Assembly (NCBI GenBank): GCA_964427855.1
Contig: CAYRVH010000024.1
Coordinates: forward strand, 1 to 50,376
Direction: 5' to 3'
DNA length: 50,376 nt
Origin: JAUPKT01 sp964427855
GTDB lineage: Bacteria > Desulfobacterota > Desulfomonilia > Desulfomonilales > Desulfomonilaceae
Translations under genes and position numbers: made by a program
Notes under the pieces: model-generated
Databases searched by the model: none
Told to the model about the DNA's origin: nothing
Seen by the model: the letters and a program-made list of their open reading frames with translations, nothing else
Shown: positions 42,749 through 50,376 of the stretch, piece by piece
Layout of the letters: each line of letters begins with the position of its first letter
Position numbering within the stretch: position 1 is the stretch's first letter

Positions 42749-45211
42749 CTACTTGCGAGGTTTCGCGAAATTGGGACTGGGGCACCGTTCCCCAAATTCA
42801 GAACCCATAGGCGAGAGAAAAGGAAGGGAGAACTGCTCCGGAAAGTCGTCAGCGCGCTCCGGCCGGGGCTCCTGGACGAGGGCAAGGCGTATAGCCTCAT
42901 CCACCTCGCTGACGAGATGAATGACCAAATCGTTTTTCACATAGTCAGGTAAGTCTTTGAGATTAGACCAATTCTTTTTTGGCAATATCACTTCTCGCAC
43001 GCCGGCCCTGCGGGCAGCGAGGAGTTTTTCCTTTACGCCGCCGATAGGGAGGATGCGGCCGCGCAACGTTACTTCCCCGGTCATAGCCACATGCCTCTTA
43101 ACCGGGATGCCGGTGAAAAAAGAGGCCAGCGCTACGGCAATGGTAATGCCGGCCGAAGGCCCGTCCTTGGGAATGGCGCCGGCGGGCACGTGAATGTGGA
43201 GGTCAGTCCGGGACAGGGTTTTCTCGGCAATCCCGTATTGCTCGCAGGTGTTGCGCAAATAGCTCAACGCGGCTCGCGCCGATTCTTGCATCACATCCCC
43301 GAGGCAGCCTGTCAATGTCAGTTCCTTGCGGCCACGGAAACCCGTTACCTCCACGAAGATGATATCCCCGCCGTTTTCGGTCCATGCGAGTCCTGTCGCA
43401 ATGCCCACCTGATCATCTTCTTCTGCGAGTTCGTAAAAATATTTTGGCGATCCCAAGAGCTCTTCCACCGTACTCAGTTCGACCTCGGTTCTCGCCGGCT
43501 TTTCTTGCGCGATCTCCAAAGCTATCCTGCGGCATATTGCCTGGATGGAGCGTTCGAGCTGTCGGACTCCGGATTCTCTTGTGAAGCCTCTGATCATACC
43601 TCGAATGGCATCCGGGGCAAAAACGATCGGATGATCCTTGATGCCCGTTTCATGCAAGGCCTTGGGAATCAGAAACATCTGGGCGATATTCAGTTTTTCT
43701 TCGTCAGTGTACCCCAGCACTCGAATGATTTCCATGCGGTCCCGCAAGGCCGCAGGGATAGTATCCGTCTGATTGGCGGTGGCGATGAACATTACGCTGC
43801 TCAGATCAAAGGGGACATCCAGATAGTGGTCGCAGAATGTATTGTTTTGTTCGGGATCCAAGACCTCGAGCAGCGCGCTGGCCGGATCCCCGCGAAAATC
43901 CTGACCGATTTTGTCCACTTCATCCAGCACGAACACCGGATTCTTAGTCCCCGCGCGTCGAATCTCTTGAATGATGCGGCCTGGCATCGCGCCGATATAT
44001 GTTCGCCTGTGTCCCCTTATTTCTGCTTCGTCGCGCACCCCGCCCAAGGACATACGAATGAATTTTCTCCCCAAGGCTTTGGCGATGGACCGCCCCAAGG
44101 ATGTCTTGCCGACGCCCGGCGGGCCTACCAGACAAAGAATTGGGCCTTTGTTGTCAGCCTTGAGCTTGCGAACAGCCAAAAACTCAAGAATACGATCCTT
44201 TACCTGCACAAGATCGTAGTGATCCCCGTCCAAGACCTGCCGCGCCCGCTCAAGCTCCACGACATCGTCTGTGGCCACCTCCCACGGGAGGCTGGTGAGC
44301 ACCTCCAGGTAGCTCCGTGAGACGATGTACTCAGGGGAATGGGGCGGTATCTTTTCCAACCGCTGCAGTTCCCTAATGGCCACTTCCGCCGCGTCATCCG
44401 GCAGCCGGGATTGACGTATTTTGGCGTGAAACTCCTTAATTTCGCTGAGGTGGGCCTCTTCTTGAGCGCCCAGGTCCCGGTGCATGCCTCGTATGTGCTG
44501 CCGAATGTGGCCTTCTTTGTCCTTCCTTTGATCCTGCTGCTCATCCCTCGAATCTTCTCGTGACGAAGAGACGCGGCCGAACGCCTGCAGCTCCGCCTGG
44601 AGGTACACAGCCGCCTGTTTGAGTCTTAACAGAGGATCGTCCATTTCGAGCAGCCTCTGTTTCGCGTCCGGCTTCAAGGGGAGATAAACCGCGATGAGAT
44701 CAGCCAAGCGACCCGGGTCCTGCGCCCGTTCGATCATCTCCATGGAACGGTCGCTTAAAGGTCGGCCCAGGCTCGCGCTGATGCGAAACAAGGCGGCAAC
44801 GCTTTTCACGTATGAGTCCAGCAGCTCACCGGGTTCGCTGTCCTCCTCTACCTGCTCGACTTCCGCCATCAAGAAAGGATCAGTCTGCAACTGCCTGGTC
44901 ATGCGCACGCGGACGATGCCGTCAGCCACGGCCTTGACGCCGCCGCTTTCCAGCCGCACCACCTGTTGTATCCGCGCAAGAGTGCCTATAGACGAAAGCG
45001 TATCCGGTTCGCCGGAGTGTCGGAGCCGAGACTTCTGATAGAACAGACCGACTAAATTGTCCCCATCAACGACCGACTCGACCAGCCTCACTACTCTGGA
45101 ACCCTTCAAAAAAAGCGGCACCATAATGTTGGGGAATACCACCATGTCCCTTAGAGGCAAAATAGGCACTATGGCTGGAAATATCCCCTTCGGCTTCTCT
45201 GCCCTCATCAC
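42749..45211 (-). CDS. lon: ATP-dependent protease Lon
   Basis: 820 residues. Cytoplasmic AAA+ serine protease for damaged and regulatory proteins. LON substrate-binding N-domain about 10-205 ('PILPLRDMVVFPNIMVPLFL'); a coiled segment; AAA+ with G-P-P-G-V-G-K-T, 'RMSLGGVRDEAEIRGHRRTYIGAMPGRI' and 'VFVLDEVDKIG'; C-terminal protease with S686 in P-K-D-G-P-S-A-G and K729 in G-G-V-K-E-K. The last 30 residues after 'LVQEPRP' are a non-conserved tail. ATG at 45211 or the next codon starts it. With ClpB and two Hsp20s, the window carries a sizeable protein-quality set. Confidence 0.96.
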   Translation of the reverse strand: MMRAEKPKGIFPAIVPILPLRDMVVFPNIMVPLFLKGSRVVRLVESVVDGDNLVGLFYQKSRLRHSGEPDTLSSIGTLARIQQVVRLESGGVKAVADGIVRVRMTRQLQTDPFLMAEVEQVEEDSEPGELLDSYVKSVAALFRISASLGRPLSDRSMEMIERAQDPGRLADLIAVYLPLKPDAKQRLLEMDDPLLRLKQAAVYLQAELQAFGRVSSSREDSRDEQQDQRKDKEGHIRQHIRGMHRDLGAQEEAHLSEIKEFHAKIRQSRLPDDAAEVAIRELQRLEKIPPHSPEYIVSRSYLEVLTSLPWEVATDDVVELERARQVLDGDHYDLVQVKDRILEFLAVRKLKADNKGPILCLVGPPGVGKTSLGRSIAKALGRKFIRMSLGGVRDEAEIRGHRRTYIGAMPGRIIQEIRRAGTKNPVFVLDEVDKIGQDFRGDPASALLEVLDPEQNNTFCDHYLDVPFDLSSVMFIATANQTDTIPAALRDRMEIIRVLGYTDEEKLNIAQMFLIPKALHETGIKDHPIVFAPDAIRGMIRGFTRESGVRQLERSIQAICRRIALEIAQEKPARTEVELSTVEELLGSPKYFYELAEEDDQVGIATGLAWTENGGDIIFVEVTGFRGRKELTLTGCLGDVMQESARAALSYLRNTCEQYGIAEKTLSRTDLHIHVPAGAIPKDGPSAGITIAVALASFFTGIPVKRHVAMTGEVTLRGRILPIGGVKEKLLAARRAGVREVILPKKNWSNLKDLPDYVKNDLVIHLVSEVDEAIRLALVQEPRPERADDFPEQFSLPFLSPMGSEFGERCPSPNFAKPRK

Positions 45212-45278
45212 GCCTCTACACCCGTCCGCAGCAAATTGTCGGATCGATTCGGTTGTTGTTCAGATTTTGACTGTGGCT

Positions 45279-45307
45279 AACATACCTGATTTGCAAAGAA
45301 AAGTCAA
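45279..45307 (-). promoter_or_regulatory. lon promoter
   Basis: On the minus strand: TTGACT (45307-45302), 17 bp spacer, TATGTT (45284-45279), 68 bp before the lon start. The rest of the gap, 45308-45637, holds no recognisable gene or repeat. Confidence 0.6.
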
Positions 45308-45637
45308 GATTTAGACCGATGAAGCGCCTCGCTCACCAACACCGCGGCGCCGCCACTGTCGCCACACTTTGGATCACGATACCAGCATATTGAATCCTAA
45401 AACTCGGATCAGCATGAGATGTAGAAGACAGCAAGAAGAGGCGCGCGACCAAGCTATTGGGTCACAGACCGCCCCCCCTCTCCGATCTCCCAATAATGAT
45501 ATCAATAGGATATAGCGACCATCCCTCGGCCGCGCCGCAGCGCCCTCCCCATGACGCAATAAAATGTTCACATATCGACTCATTTGCTCATGGAAGGCTA
45601 TGAAATCACACCGAGAATACGCAATTTCGGGAGGCGT

Positions 45638-47629
45638 TCAATCCACGTCCATGACGATGCACTCGGGAAATCCTTGCCCGCGCAATTGGTTGGTGGATCG
45701 CAGCCAAAACTGTTGGAGGACATTGTCGCGAAAAAGGACATCGTCGGGCTCGTTGTGGAAACGCCGCCGCAGCGCACGAAACAGATGGTATCCATAGGGG
45801 CTGCCCGGTTTGAGGGCCGCAGAGATGAGACATGGCCCTGCAGCCTTGGAGACGATTTCCTCATCGGGCGCACCGATATCCCATACCACAGTTGCCAGGT
45901 CTTCATAGGGGTCAAGAGCGCTGGTTCGCGCCGTCTGTTCCACAGGATCATAAACCAAAATGGTAAACGAAGGCGACAGGACGCCCGTTCCTCTGATCCA
46001 AGACTGCATGGATTTGTTGACGTAGGTCGCGGGCTGCGAGACGCCGGCAGCAAGCCGCTGAAGGAATCTCGGCCGCGGGGGCGTCGGATATTCAAACACC
46101 ACGTGGACAAAGGCGTGGGGATTGGCGTCGAAGAAAGCGTCCAATATTCGAGTGATATCGTCCTCTGAAACGCGGCAGTCCGCGCCTCTGAACCAGAAAG
46201 TGAACGGATCGGCGGCCATTTTCAGTACCGCCGAAAGCTTTTTCCTCCATGTCTTCTTTACCGGATCCGCTATCCACTTGCTGACGTAGCGTGCGGAATC
46301 GAGGGAAACTGTGAGGTCTGGGGCATGGTCAACCAAAGAGGGGAGGTCTATGTGATCCAGCTCCATGTCAAAGGTTGTTTCGCAGGCGAGCATGGCCTCC
46401 CGCAGCTCTTGCTCAGGAAAACAGGGCGTGGACTGCACATAATAGGGAGGCCTAGGATCATATACCAGCCCAAGCTCCCCGGCCCTCTCCCTGAAATCCG
46501 TTCCCGGCAGCACCGACAACAGAAACGGATGCACCACGCTGTATGCGCCGGTGGTTTTGAGCCACTCGAGCGTCTTTTGAAAACCCTCGGCCGCGTCGCC
46601 GGGCAGCCCCAAAATAATACCCGTGGTGACCTCTATGGATTCCTTCTTTAGAAGTTCCACCGCCCGGGCGATTCTGTCGATGCACCCGGAACGCCCGGCG
46701 AGCCGAAGGGCGTTGGGATTAACGCTCTGCAGGCCGATCTCGACGCTCGCCACCCCGGCTTCGGCTACTCGCGCAGGGTCGCCGACAGCTAGAACATCTG
46801 CGCGCAACTCGGTATGGCCGTGTATTTCCTTTCTCGGCCTCAGTTGAGTCATGAGGGCCAGCACCTCGCGGAAATGCGGGGACACATTGAACGAAGGGTC
46901 CATCAGATACAGTTCGGAAACCTGAGAGTCTGGCTGATAAGCCCACCTGATGACGTCCTCCACCGCGCGCAGCGGATGCGGTCGGACAGATTTATACGCC
47001 TTGTGATAGTAGCAGTAACGACACTGAAACGGGCAACCGCGCACGGTTTCGAGAAACAATGTCCCGGAGCGAGAGGGACTTATAACGCCGTCGAGATACG
47101 GAGAGGCGCACGCAGCGAGGTCCCAGGGGGCAGGGTTGTCCAGGTTCAACCCGAGTCCCTTATCCTCGATCCAGAATGTCCCAGGGATGTCAGCCAAGGA
47201 TCGCCCCGCGCTGAGCGCCGCCACGGCGCCCCGAATGCGGGACTCCCCTTCGCCAAAGACCCCGGCATCCACTGCAGGATGCCGCAGCACCCACATGTTG
47301 TCCCGCGTCACCTCGGGGCCGCCCACTAATATCCTAGTGTCCGGCAGTCTGGCTTTGACCCTGCCGGCCAGGAGTAAACTACGCTGCACATTCCATACGT
47401 ACAGGGTTAAAGCCAGTATAGAAGGCCTTCTTTGAACCACGGCCTCGACGAGCCCGCTGTCCGCGTACACGCCGGCCACAAATTCCTCGAGGACGCACCC
47501 GCCTAGAGACTGATCAGCTGGGCGCCCCAGCGCCTCAATGAGGAACCCCGCTGCCAGCGGTATGTTGACAGGCGCTTGGCAAAACGAAAATCGAGGCGGA
47601 GGAAGTTGAACAAAGAGTACAGAATTCAA
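45638..47629 (-). CDS. B12-binding radical SAM protein with long novel C-terminus
   Basis: 663 residues from TTG 47629, chosen because AGGAAG lies five bases upstream and the conserved sequence begins there; a longer reading would overlap the preceding gene. Cobalamin-type Rossmann region about 1-145 ('ILVGGPEVTRDN', 'VFGEGESRI'). The radical SAM core has C199-x3-C203-x2-C206 (C-P-F-Q-C-R-Y-C-Y), 'VASVEIGLQSVNPNALRLAGR' and 'TTGIILGLPGDAAEGF'. The last 250 or so residues, including a predicted globular part with 'DDITRILDAFFDANPHAFVHVVFEYP', match nothing I know. The substrate is unknown. It sits 22 bp after a small zinc-ribbon gene and probably works with it. Confidence 0.82.
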   Translation of the reverse strand: MNSVLFVQLPPPRFSFCQAPVNIPLAAGFLIEALGRPADQSLGGCVLEEFVAGVYADSGLVEAVVQRRPSILALTLYVWNVQRSLLLAGRVKARLPDTRILVGGPEVTRDNMWVLRHPAVDAGVFGEGESRIRGAVAALSAGRSLADIPGTFWIEDKGLGLNLDNPAPWDLAACASPYLDGVISPSRSGTLFLETVRGCPFQCRYCYYHKAYKSVRPHPLRAVEDVIRWAYQPDSQVSELYLMDPSFNVSPHFREVLALMTQLRPRKEIHGHTELRADVLAVGDPARVAEAGVASVEIGLQSVNPNALRLAGRSGCIDRIARAVELLKKESIEVTTGIILGLPGDAAEGFQKTLEWLKTTGAYSVVHPFLLSVLPGTDFRERAGELGLVYDPRPPYYVQSTPCFPEQELREAMLACETTFDMELDHIDLPSLVDHAPDLTVSLDSARYVSKWIADPVKKTWRKKLSAVLKMAADPFTFWFRGADCRVSEDDITRILDAFFDANPHAFVHVVFEYPTPPRPRFLQRLAAGVSQPATYVNKSMQSWIRGTGVLSPSFTILVYDPVEQTARTSALDPYEDLATVVWDIGAPDEEIVSKAAGPCLISAALKPGSPYGYHLFRALRRRFHNEPDDVLFRDNVLQQFWLRSTNQLRGQGFPECIVMDVD

Positions 47630-47651
47630 TCCCTCTTCCTGTGGGGCCTTG

Positions 47652-48128
47652 TCACGACGAGGAAACGGCGGGAGGGCGGTTGCAGACCAATATCTTTCGG
47701 CCTGCCTGAAATATGACGAGGATTTTGACTTGTCCCACAATTTCTATGACCTTGCCCTGACCAAATGTAGGGTGTTCGATATAGTCGTCAACGGTATAAC
47801 TTCCCGAAGGGCTGTACTGTTTAAACTGCGTTCCCTCAGGCGTTGCCTTCATGAATGTGGCCCATTCGTTGGCTGTTTTGACCGCCGCGCGATCAATAAT
47901 TTTGGGGCGCCAAGACGATCTTATTTCGACATCCTCATGCTCATCGGCGTACGCCCCTGGTTTTTCTTTCCGCGGTGGATGGTACCTGTGGGTGCTTTCG
48001 CAGGTGAGGCAGAGCACTGTCTGGATGCTATTCCCTACCATGGCAATGATGCGGTGATTGAGATTCATTCGACAACGGGTGCACCACGCATCCACGTCAT
48101 CTCCCGGCCCAAGCGACACAACAGACAT
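47652..48128 (-). CDS. Zinc-ribbon protein with CarD-like C-terminal segment
   Basis: 158 residues; GGAGG precedes ATG 48128 at five bases. Two cysteine pairs near the N-terminus (C-T-R-C and C-L-T-C, about 16-45) form a zinc ribbon. The C-terminal 50 residues read 'YTVDDYIEHPTFGQGKVIEIVGQVKILVIFQAGRKILV', a small beta-barrel like those of CarD/TudorA-type RNA-polymerase-binding or nucleic-acid-binding proteins. The charged middle is less conserved. I recognise it only as a deltaproteobacterial hypothetical of this build. It is the first gene of a two-gene unit with the radical SAM protein. Confidence 0.75.
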   Translation of the reverse strand: MSVVSLGPGDDVDAWCTRCRMNLNHRIIAMVGNSIQTVLCLTCESTHRYHPPRKEKPGAYADEHEDVEIRSSWRPKIIDRAAVKTANEWATFMKATPEGTQFKQYSPSGSYTVDDYIEHPTFGQGKVIEIVGQVKILVIFQAGRKILVCNRPPAVSSS

Positions 48129-48604
48129 ATATCCTCCATATGTTCAGAAAACGCATATAAAGTAATGTGGGGGCTACTATACCATGTCCGGTGGGCAATC
48201 GCGAGTCCAACTTGCATCGATCGTTATAACGCTTGCCCGCACCAGCGCCTTGCCGCGACTCAGCAGGGATTGCACGATCCTTCTCAAAGGAAAACGCCAA
48301 GAGGCCATTCTTCAGAATGCTGCTTGTGCGGGTTTGGCTTCGGAGCGGATTTCCGTTGACAACCCCAAAACAGAAGAATAGGGTAGCAATTCAGGTAGGC
48401 TATTCGATCCTCATAACGGGAAACCAAACTCAATCTCAACGTCATCGGCGCCACGGGCGGTCGCAAGGCCTGTGCACAAAGCCGAAAACGGCCGTCCCAT
48501 AACTCATATCACAGGCTGTATTACGGAGTTTGCCAGCCGACATCGCGAAGCTGACGCGCTCCTTTTGCACACCATTATTTCACCAGAAAAGATGGAGGAG
48601 CAGA
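48129..48604. other. Divergent gap, no gene recognised
   Basis: 476 bp between the zinc-ribbon gene (minus) and the fatty-acid transporter (plus). A TTGACA at 48356-48361 with a poor -10 (TAGGGT, 17 bp spacer) is the only promoter-like signal noted. Small open frames here have no ribosome sites. Confidence 0.45.
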
Positions 48605-49999
48605 ATGAATCAGCAGGAGAGTTCTTCGTCGTTTGAGTTTCTCAAGAATTGGGGCGACGGCCTCACCCGGTGGACCGAACGGTGGATACCCGACGCCCTG
48701 GTAATCGTGTGGATCTTGAGTTTGATCACCTTTGTCATGGCCCTGATTTGGGGAAACACAGGGCCCAAGGATGCGGTGCTCGCCTGGGGAAAGGGCTTTT
48801 GGGCGCTTCTCGAATTCGCCATGCAGATGTGTCTGATCATGATGACCGGCTATGTCCTGGCATGTTCCCCCCCAATCAAGCGGCTCCTTGACGGCCTCTC
48901 GAGCCTTCCCAACGCCGAGAAGCCGTGGCAGGCCATCATGGCGATGTGCCTCTTTTCCATGTTCAGCGCGTGGATCAATTGGGGGTTGAGCCTCATCGGC
49001 AGCGCCATGTTCGCACTGTTCCTGGTAAGGAGGAATCCGAAGACAGATTACCGCCTGCTCGTGGCAGCCGCATACCTTGGTCTTGGCTGTACGTGGCATT
49101 CCGGACTCTCGGGGTCGGCCACCTTGCTGGTCAACACGCCAAACAACTTTCTTATCCAGGGAAAGTATCTGGACGCCACCATACCCACCACCGAGACCAT
49201 CTTCACCGGTTTCAATATCGTGCTGGCCCTCATCGTCCTCGTGGTGGTCACGTTCCTCATGTGCTTGATGCATCCCTCGCCCGACAAGACCTATCGAATA
49301 GACCCCACGCTGCTGGAGAAGCTCAAGCTCTACGAGGCCCCCGTGAGGCCGACCGGGAGGCTGTCAGCCTCCGATTGGATGAACTGGTGGCCTGGATTCA
49401 ACATCATTATTGCGGCTGCCGGCCTGTTGTGGCTTGCCTGGCAAGTAGGTCAGAAAGGTTTTGCCGCGTCGGTAAACCTTAACAATATCAACTTGTTCTT
49501 TCTCATGCTGGGCGTGCTGTTCCATTGGCGGCCGTGGACTTTCCTCAAGGCAACCGAAGACGCGGGAAAGGCAGTCTGGGGCATTATCATTCAGTTCCCA
49601 TTCTATGCGGGCATTTTCGGGCTTTTCAAGTTCACCGCCCTCGGCGCGGCCATGGCCAAAGCCTTTGTCGCCATATCCACGCCAGCGACGTACCTGCTCA
49701 TCGTGTATTGGTATTCCGGCCTCCTGAATTATCTCGTACCGTCCGGCGGCTCAGAATGGGCCATCACCGCGCCCTTCCTTATCCCTGCGGCCAAGGAACT
49801 CGGGGTCAGCATCCCCAAGACTGTCCTTACCTACGCCTGGGGAGATATGCTCACGGACATGATACAACCCTTCTGGGCTATCGCCATGCTGGCTGTCGCC
49901 AAACTTCAGTTCCGTGAGATCATGGGATGGCTTTTGATGGTCTTTTTCGTCTATTTCGTGATCACGTCCATCGCATTTCTGATCTATCCGATGATCTGA
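48605..49999 (+). CDS. Short-chain fatty acid transporter, AtoE family
   Basis: 464 residues from ATG 48605 behind GGAGGAG. Hydrophobic throughout, with about 12 predicted membrane segments. Family pattern: 'WTERWIPDALVIVWILSLITFVMAL', 'FSAWINWGLSLIGSAMFALFLVRRN', 'YLGLGCTWHSGLSGSATLLVNTPNNFL' and 'VPSGGSEWAITAPFLIPAAKELG'. The E. coli relative AtoE moves acetoacetate and short-chain fatty acids across the inner membrane. In a syntrophic or sulfate-reducing degrader it could import or export acetate, butyrate or crotonate. No metabolic genes accompany it. Confidence 0.9.
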   Translation: MNQQESSSSFEFLKNWGDGLTRWTERWIPDALVIVWILSLITFVMALIWGNTGPKDAVLAWGKGFWALLEFAMQMCLIMMTGYVLACSPPIKRLLDGLSSLPNAEKPWQAIMAMCLFSMFSAWINWGLSLIGSAMFALFLVRRNPKTDYRLLVAAAYLGLGCTWHSGLSGSATLLVNTPNNFLIQGKYLDATIPTTETIFTGFNIVLALIVLVVVTFLMCLMHPSPDKTYRIDPTLLEKLKLYEAPVRPTGRLSASDWMNWWPGFNIIIAAAGLLWLAWQVGQKGFAASVNLNNINLFFLMLGVLFHWRPWTFLKATEDAGKAVWGIIIQFPFYAGIFGLFKFTALGAAMAKAFVAISTPATYLLIVYWYSGLLNYLVPSGGSEWAITAPFLIPAAKELGVSIPKTVLTYAWGDMLTDMIQPFWAIAMLAVAKLQFREIMGWLLMVFFVYFVITSIAFLIYPMI

Positions 50000-50018
50000 A
50001 ACAAACCGAAGGCGTTAC

Positions 50019-50045
50019 GAGGGGCGGATAATTGTTCGCCCCTTC
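50019..50045 (+). terminator. Hairpin after the fatty-acid transporter
   Basis: AGGGGCG, 10-base loop, CGCCCCT, 20 bp after the stop, followed by TCATGTCATT rather than a full T-run. Confidence 0.5.
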
Positions 50046-50139
50046 ATGTCATTCCCATCCCTTTTTGTCATTCCCGCAATAGCGGAAATCCAGCCGCCTA
50101 TAACCGTGCTCAGAAGAAGTCACGGAATGGCCATAGTCA

Positions 50140-50250
50140 AATTGTCATTCCCATGAAAATGAGAATCCAAAAAACTCCTTGTGGACCCTTGCTTTGGTGG
50201 GGATGACGTAATGAGAGGACACGCACCCAATTCGAGATGAATTGCGAGCA
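50140..50250. repeat. Dispersed repeat family B, copy 4
   Basis: GTCATTCCCATGAAAATGAGAATCC, then ACTCCTTGTGGACCC, GGGGATGACGTAATGAGAGGAC, ACGCACCCAATTCGAGAT and TTGCGAGCATT, in the order of the copy at 1422. Confidence 0.65.
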
Positions 50251-50302
50251 TTTTTATAGGAGGAGCCGAGGCTCGACCGAGAGCGAGACGTCGCGCCGCC
50301 AC

Positions 50303-50376
50303 GTCATTTCGAAGGAGCCTTGCGACTGAGAAATCTTTCTCGCTGGGGCAAGATTTCTCGCTGCGCTCGAAATGAC
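50303..50376. repeat. Dispersed repeat family A, copy 5
   Basis: Complete copy ending at the window edge, almost identical to 42495-42567: left arm GTCATTTCGAAGGAGCC, inner arms GAGAAATCTTTC and AAGATTTCTCGC, right arm GCTCGAAATGAC. Confidence 0.8.

Noticed and set aside
45584..46168. 194-codon plus-strand frame
   Set aside because: Antisense shadow of the radical SAM gene; no ribosome site or family features.
47649..48359. 236-codon plus-strand frame
   Set aside because: Antisense to the zinc-ribbon gene, whose cysteine pairs, ribosome site and CarD-like end support the minus strand.
1..50376. tRNA, rRNA, insertion sequence or phage genes
   Set aside because: Looked for cloverleaf-like patterns, transposase and integrase features by eye; none was convincing.

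Overview
The window suggests an anaerobic, moderately GC-rich deltaproteobacterium of the syntrophic or sulfate-reducing type (Syntrophorhabdus-like). This rests on inference: a branched-chain-type ABC transporter feeding an oxygen-sensitive ring-reducing pathway, a probable selenoprotein, B12/radical-SAM enzymes, c-di-GMP proteins and many intergenic repeat copies. No rRNA, tRNA, CRISPR array, insertion sequence or prophage gene was seen.

Layout. 1-836 is the end of a cadherin-like repeat surface protein, followed by 1.2 kb of repeats. 2071-2961 holds two small heat-shock proteins. 3396-7305 is def-fmt-htpX-rsmB, followed by a 15-codon ORF and a strong intrinsic terminator. 7448-8848 (minus) holds a methyltransferase and a BFD-like [2Fe-2S] protein whose UGA is followed by an excellent bacterial SECIS-like hairpin. 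9301-24098 is a 14-gene one-direction block. 24892-28083 (minus) holds PilZ, REC-GGDEF and REC-PAS-HD-GYP proteins. 28630-33561 carries a B12/radical-SAM protein, clpB (broken only by a 10-N assembly gap) and a CBS protein. 33797-45211 holds a TPR protein, an L,D-transpeptidase, prfA-DUF1385-rpmE-rho, an M23 peptidase and lon. 45638-49999 holds a zinc-ribbon protein plus a second B12/radical-SAM protein, and an AtoE-type short-chain fatty-acid transporter.

The central system is the 9301-24098 block: an XRE-cupin regulator behind a tandem palindromic operator, a periplasmic binding protein, a PF06684 protein, an aldehyde dehydrogenase, two permeases, two ATPases, a three-subunit molybdenum hydroxylase, enamidase, 6-hydroxynicotinate reductase and a UPF0280 (ApbE-like) protein. 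Enamidase and the reductase are recognised with high confidence from the Eubacterium barkeri nicotinate pathway, so the block most likely imports and degrades nicotinate or a related N-heterocycle. The E. barkeri genes that follow enamidase (formylglutarate reductase, methyleneglutarate mutase and so on) are absent. A methylmalonate-semialdehyde-dehydrogenase-like enzyme is present instead. The proposal is that 2-formylglutarate, itself a beta-semialdehyde acid, is oxidatively decarboxylated with CoA to glutaryl-CoA, which would join the usual anaerobic aromatic route. UPF0280 is proposed to attach the covalent flavin reported for 6-hydroxynicotinate reductase.

Intergenic space is filled by at least two dispersed repeat families (A, about 70 bp imperfect palindromes; B, about 110-160 bp), which explain most long non-coding stretches.
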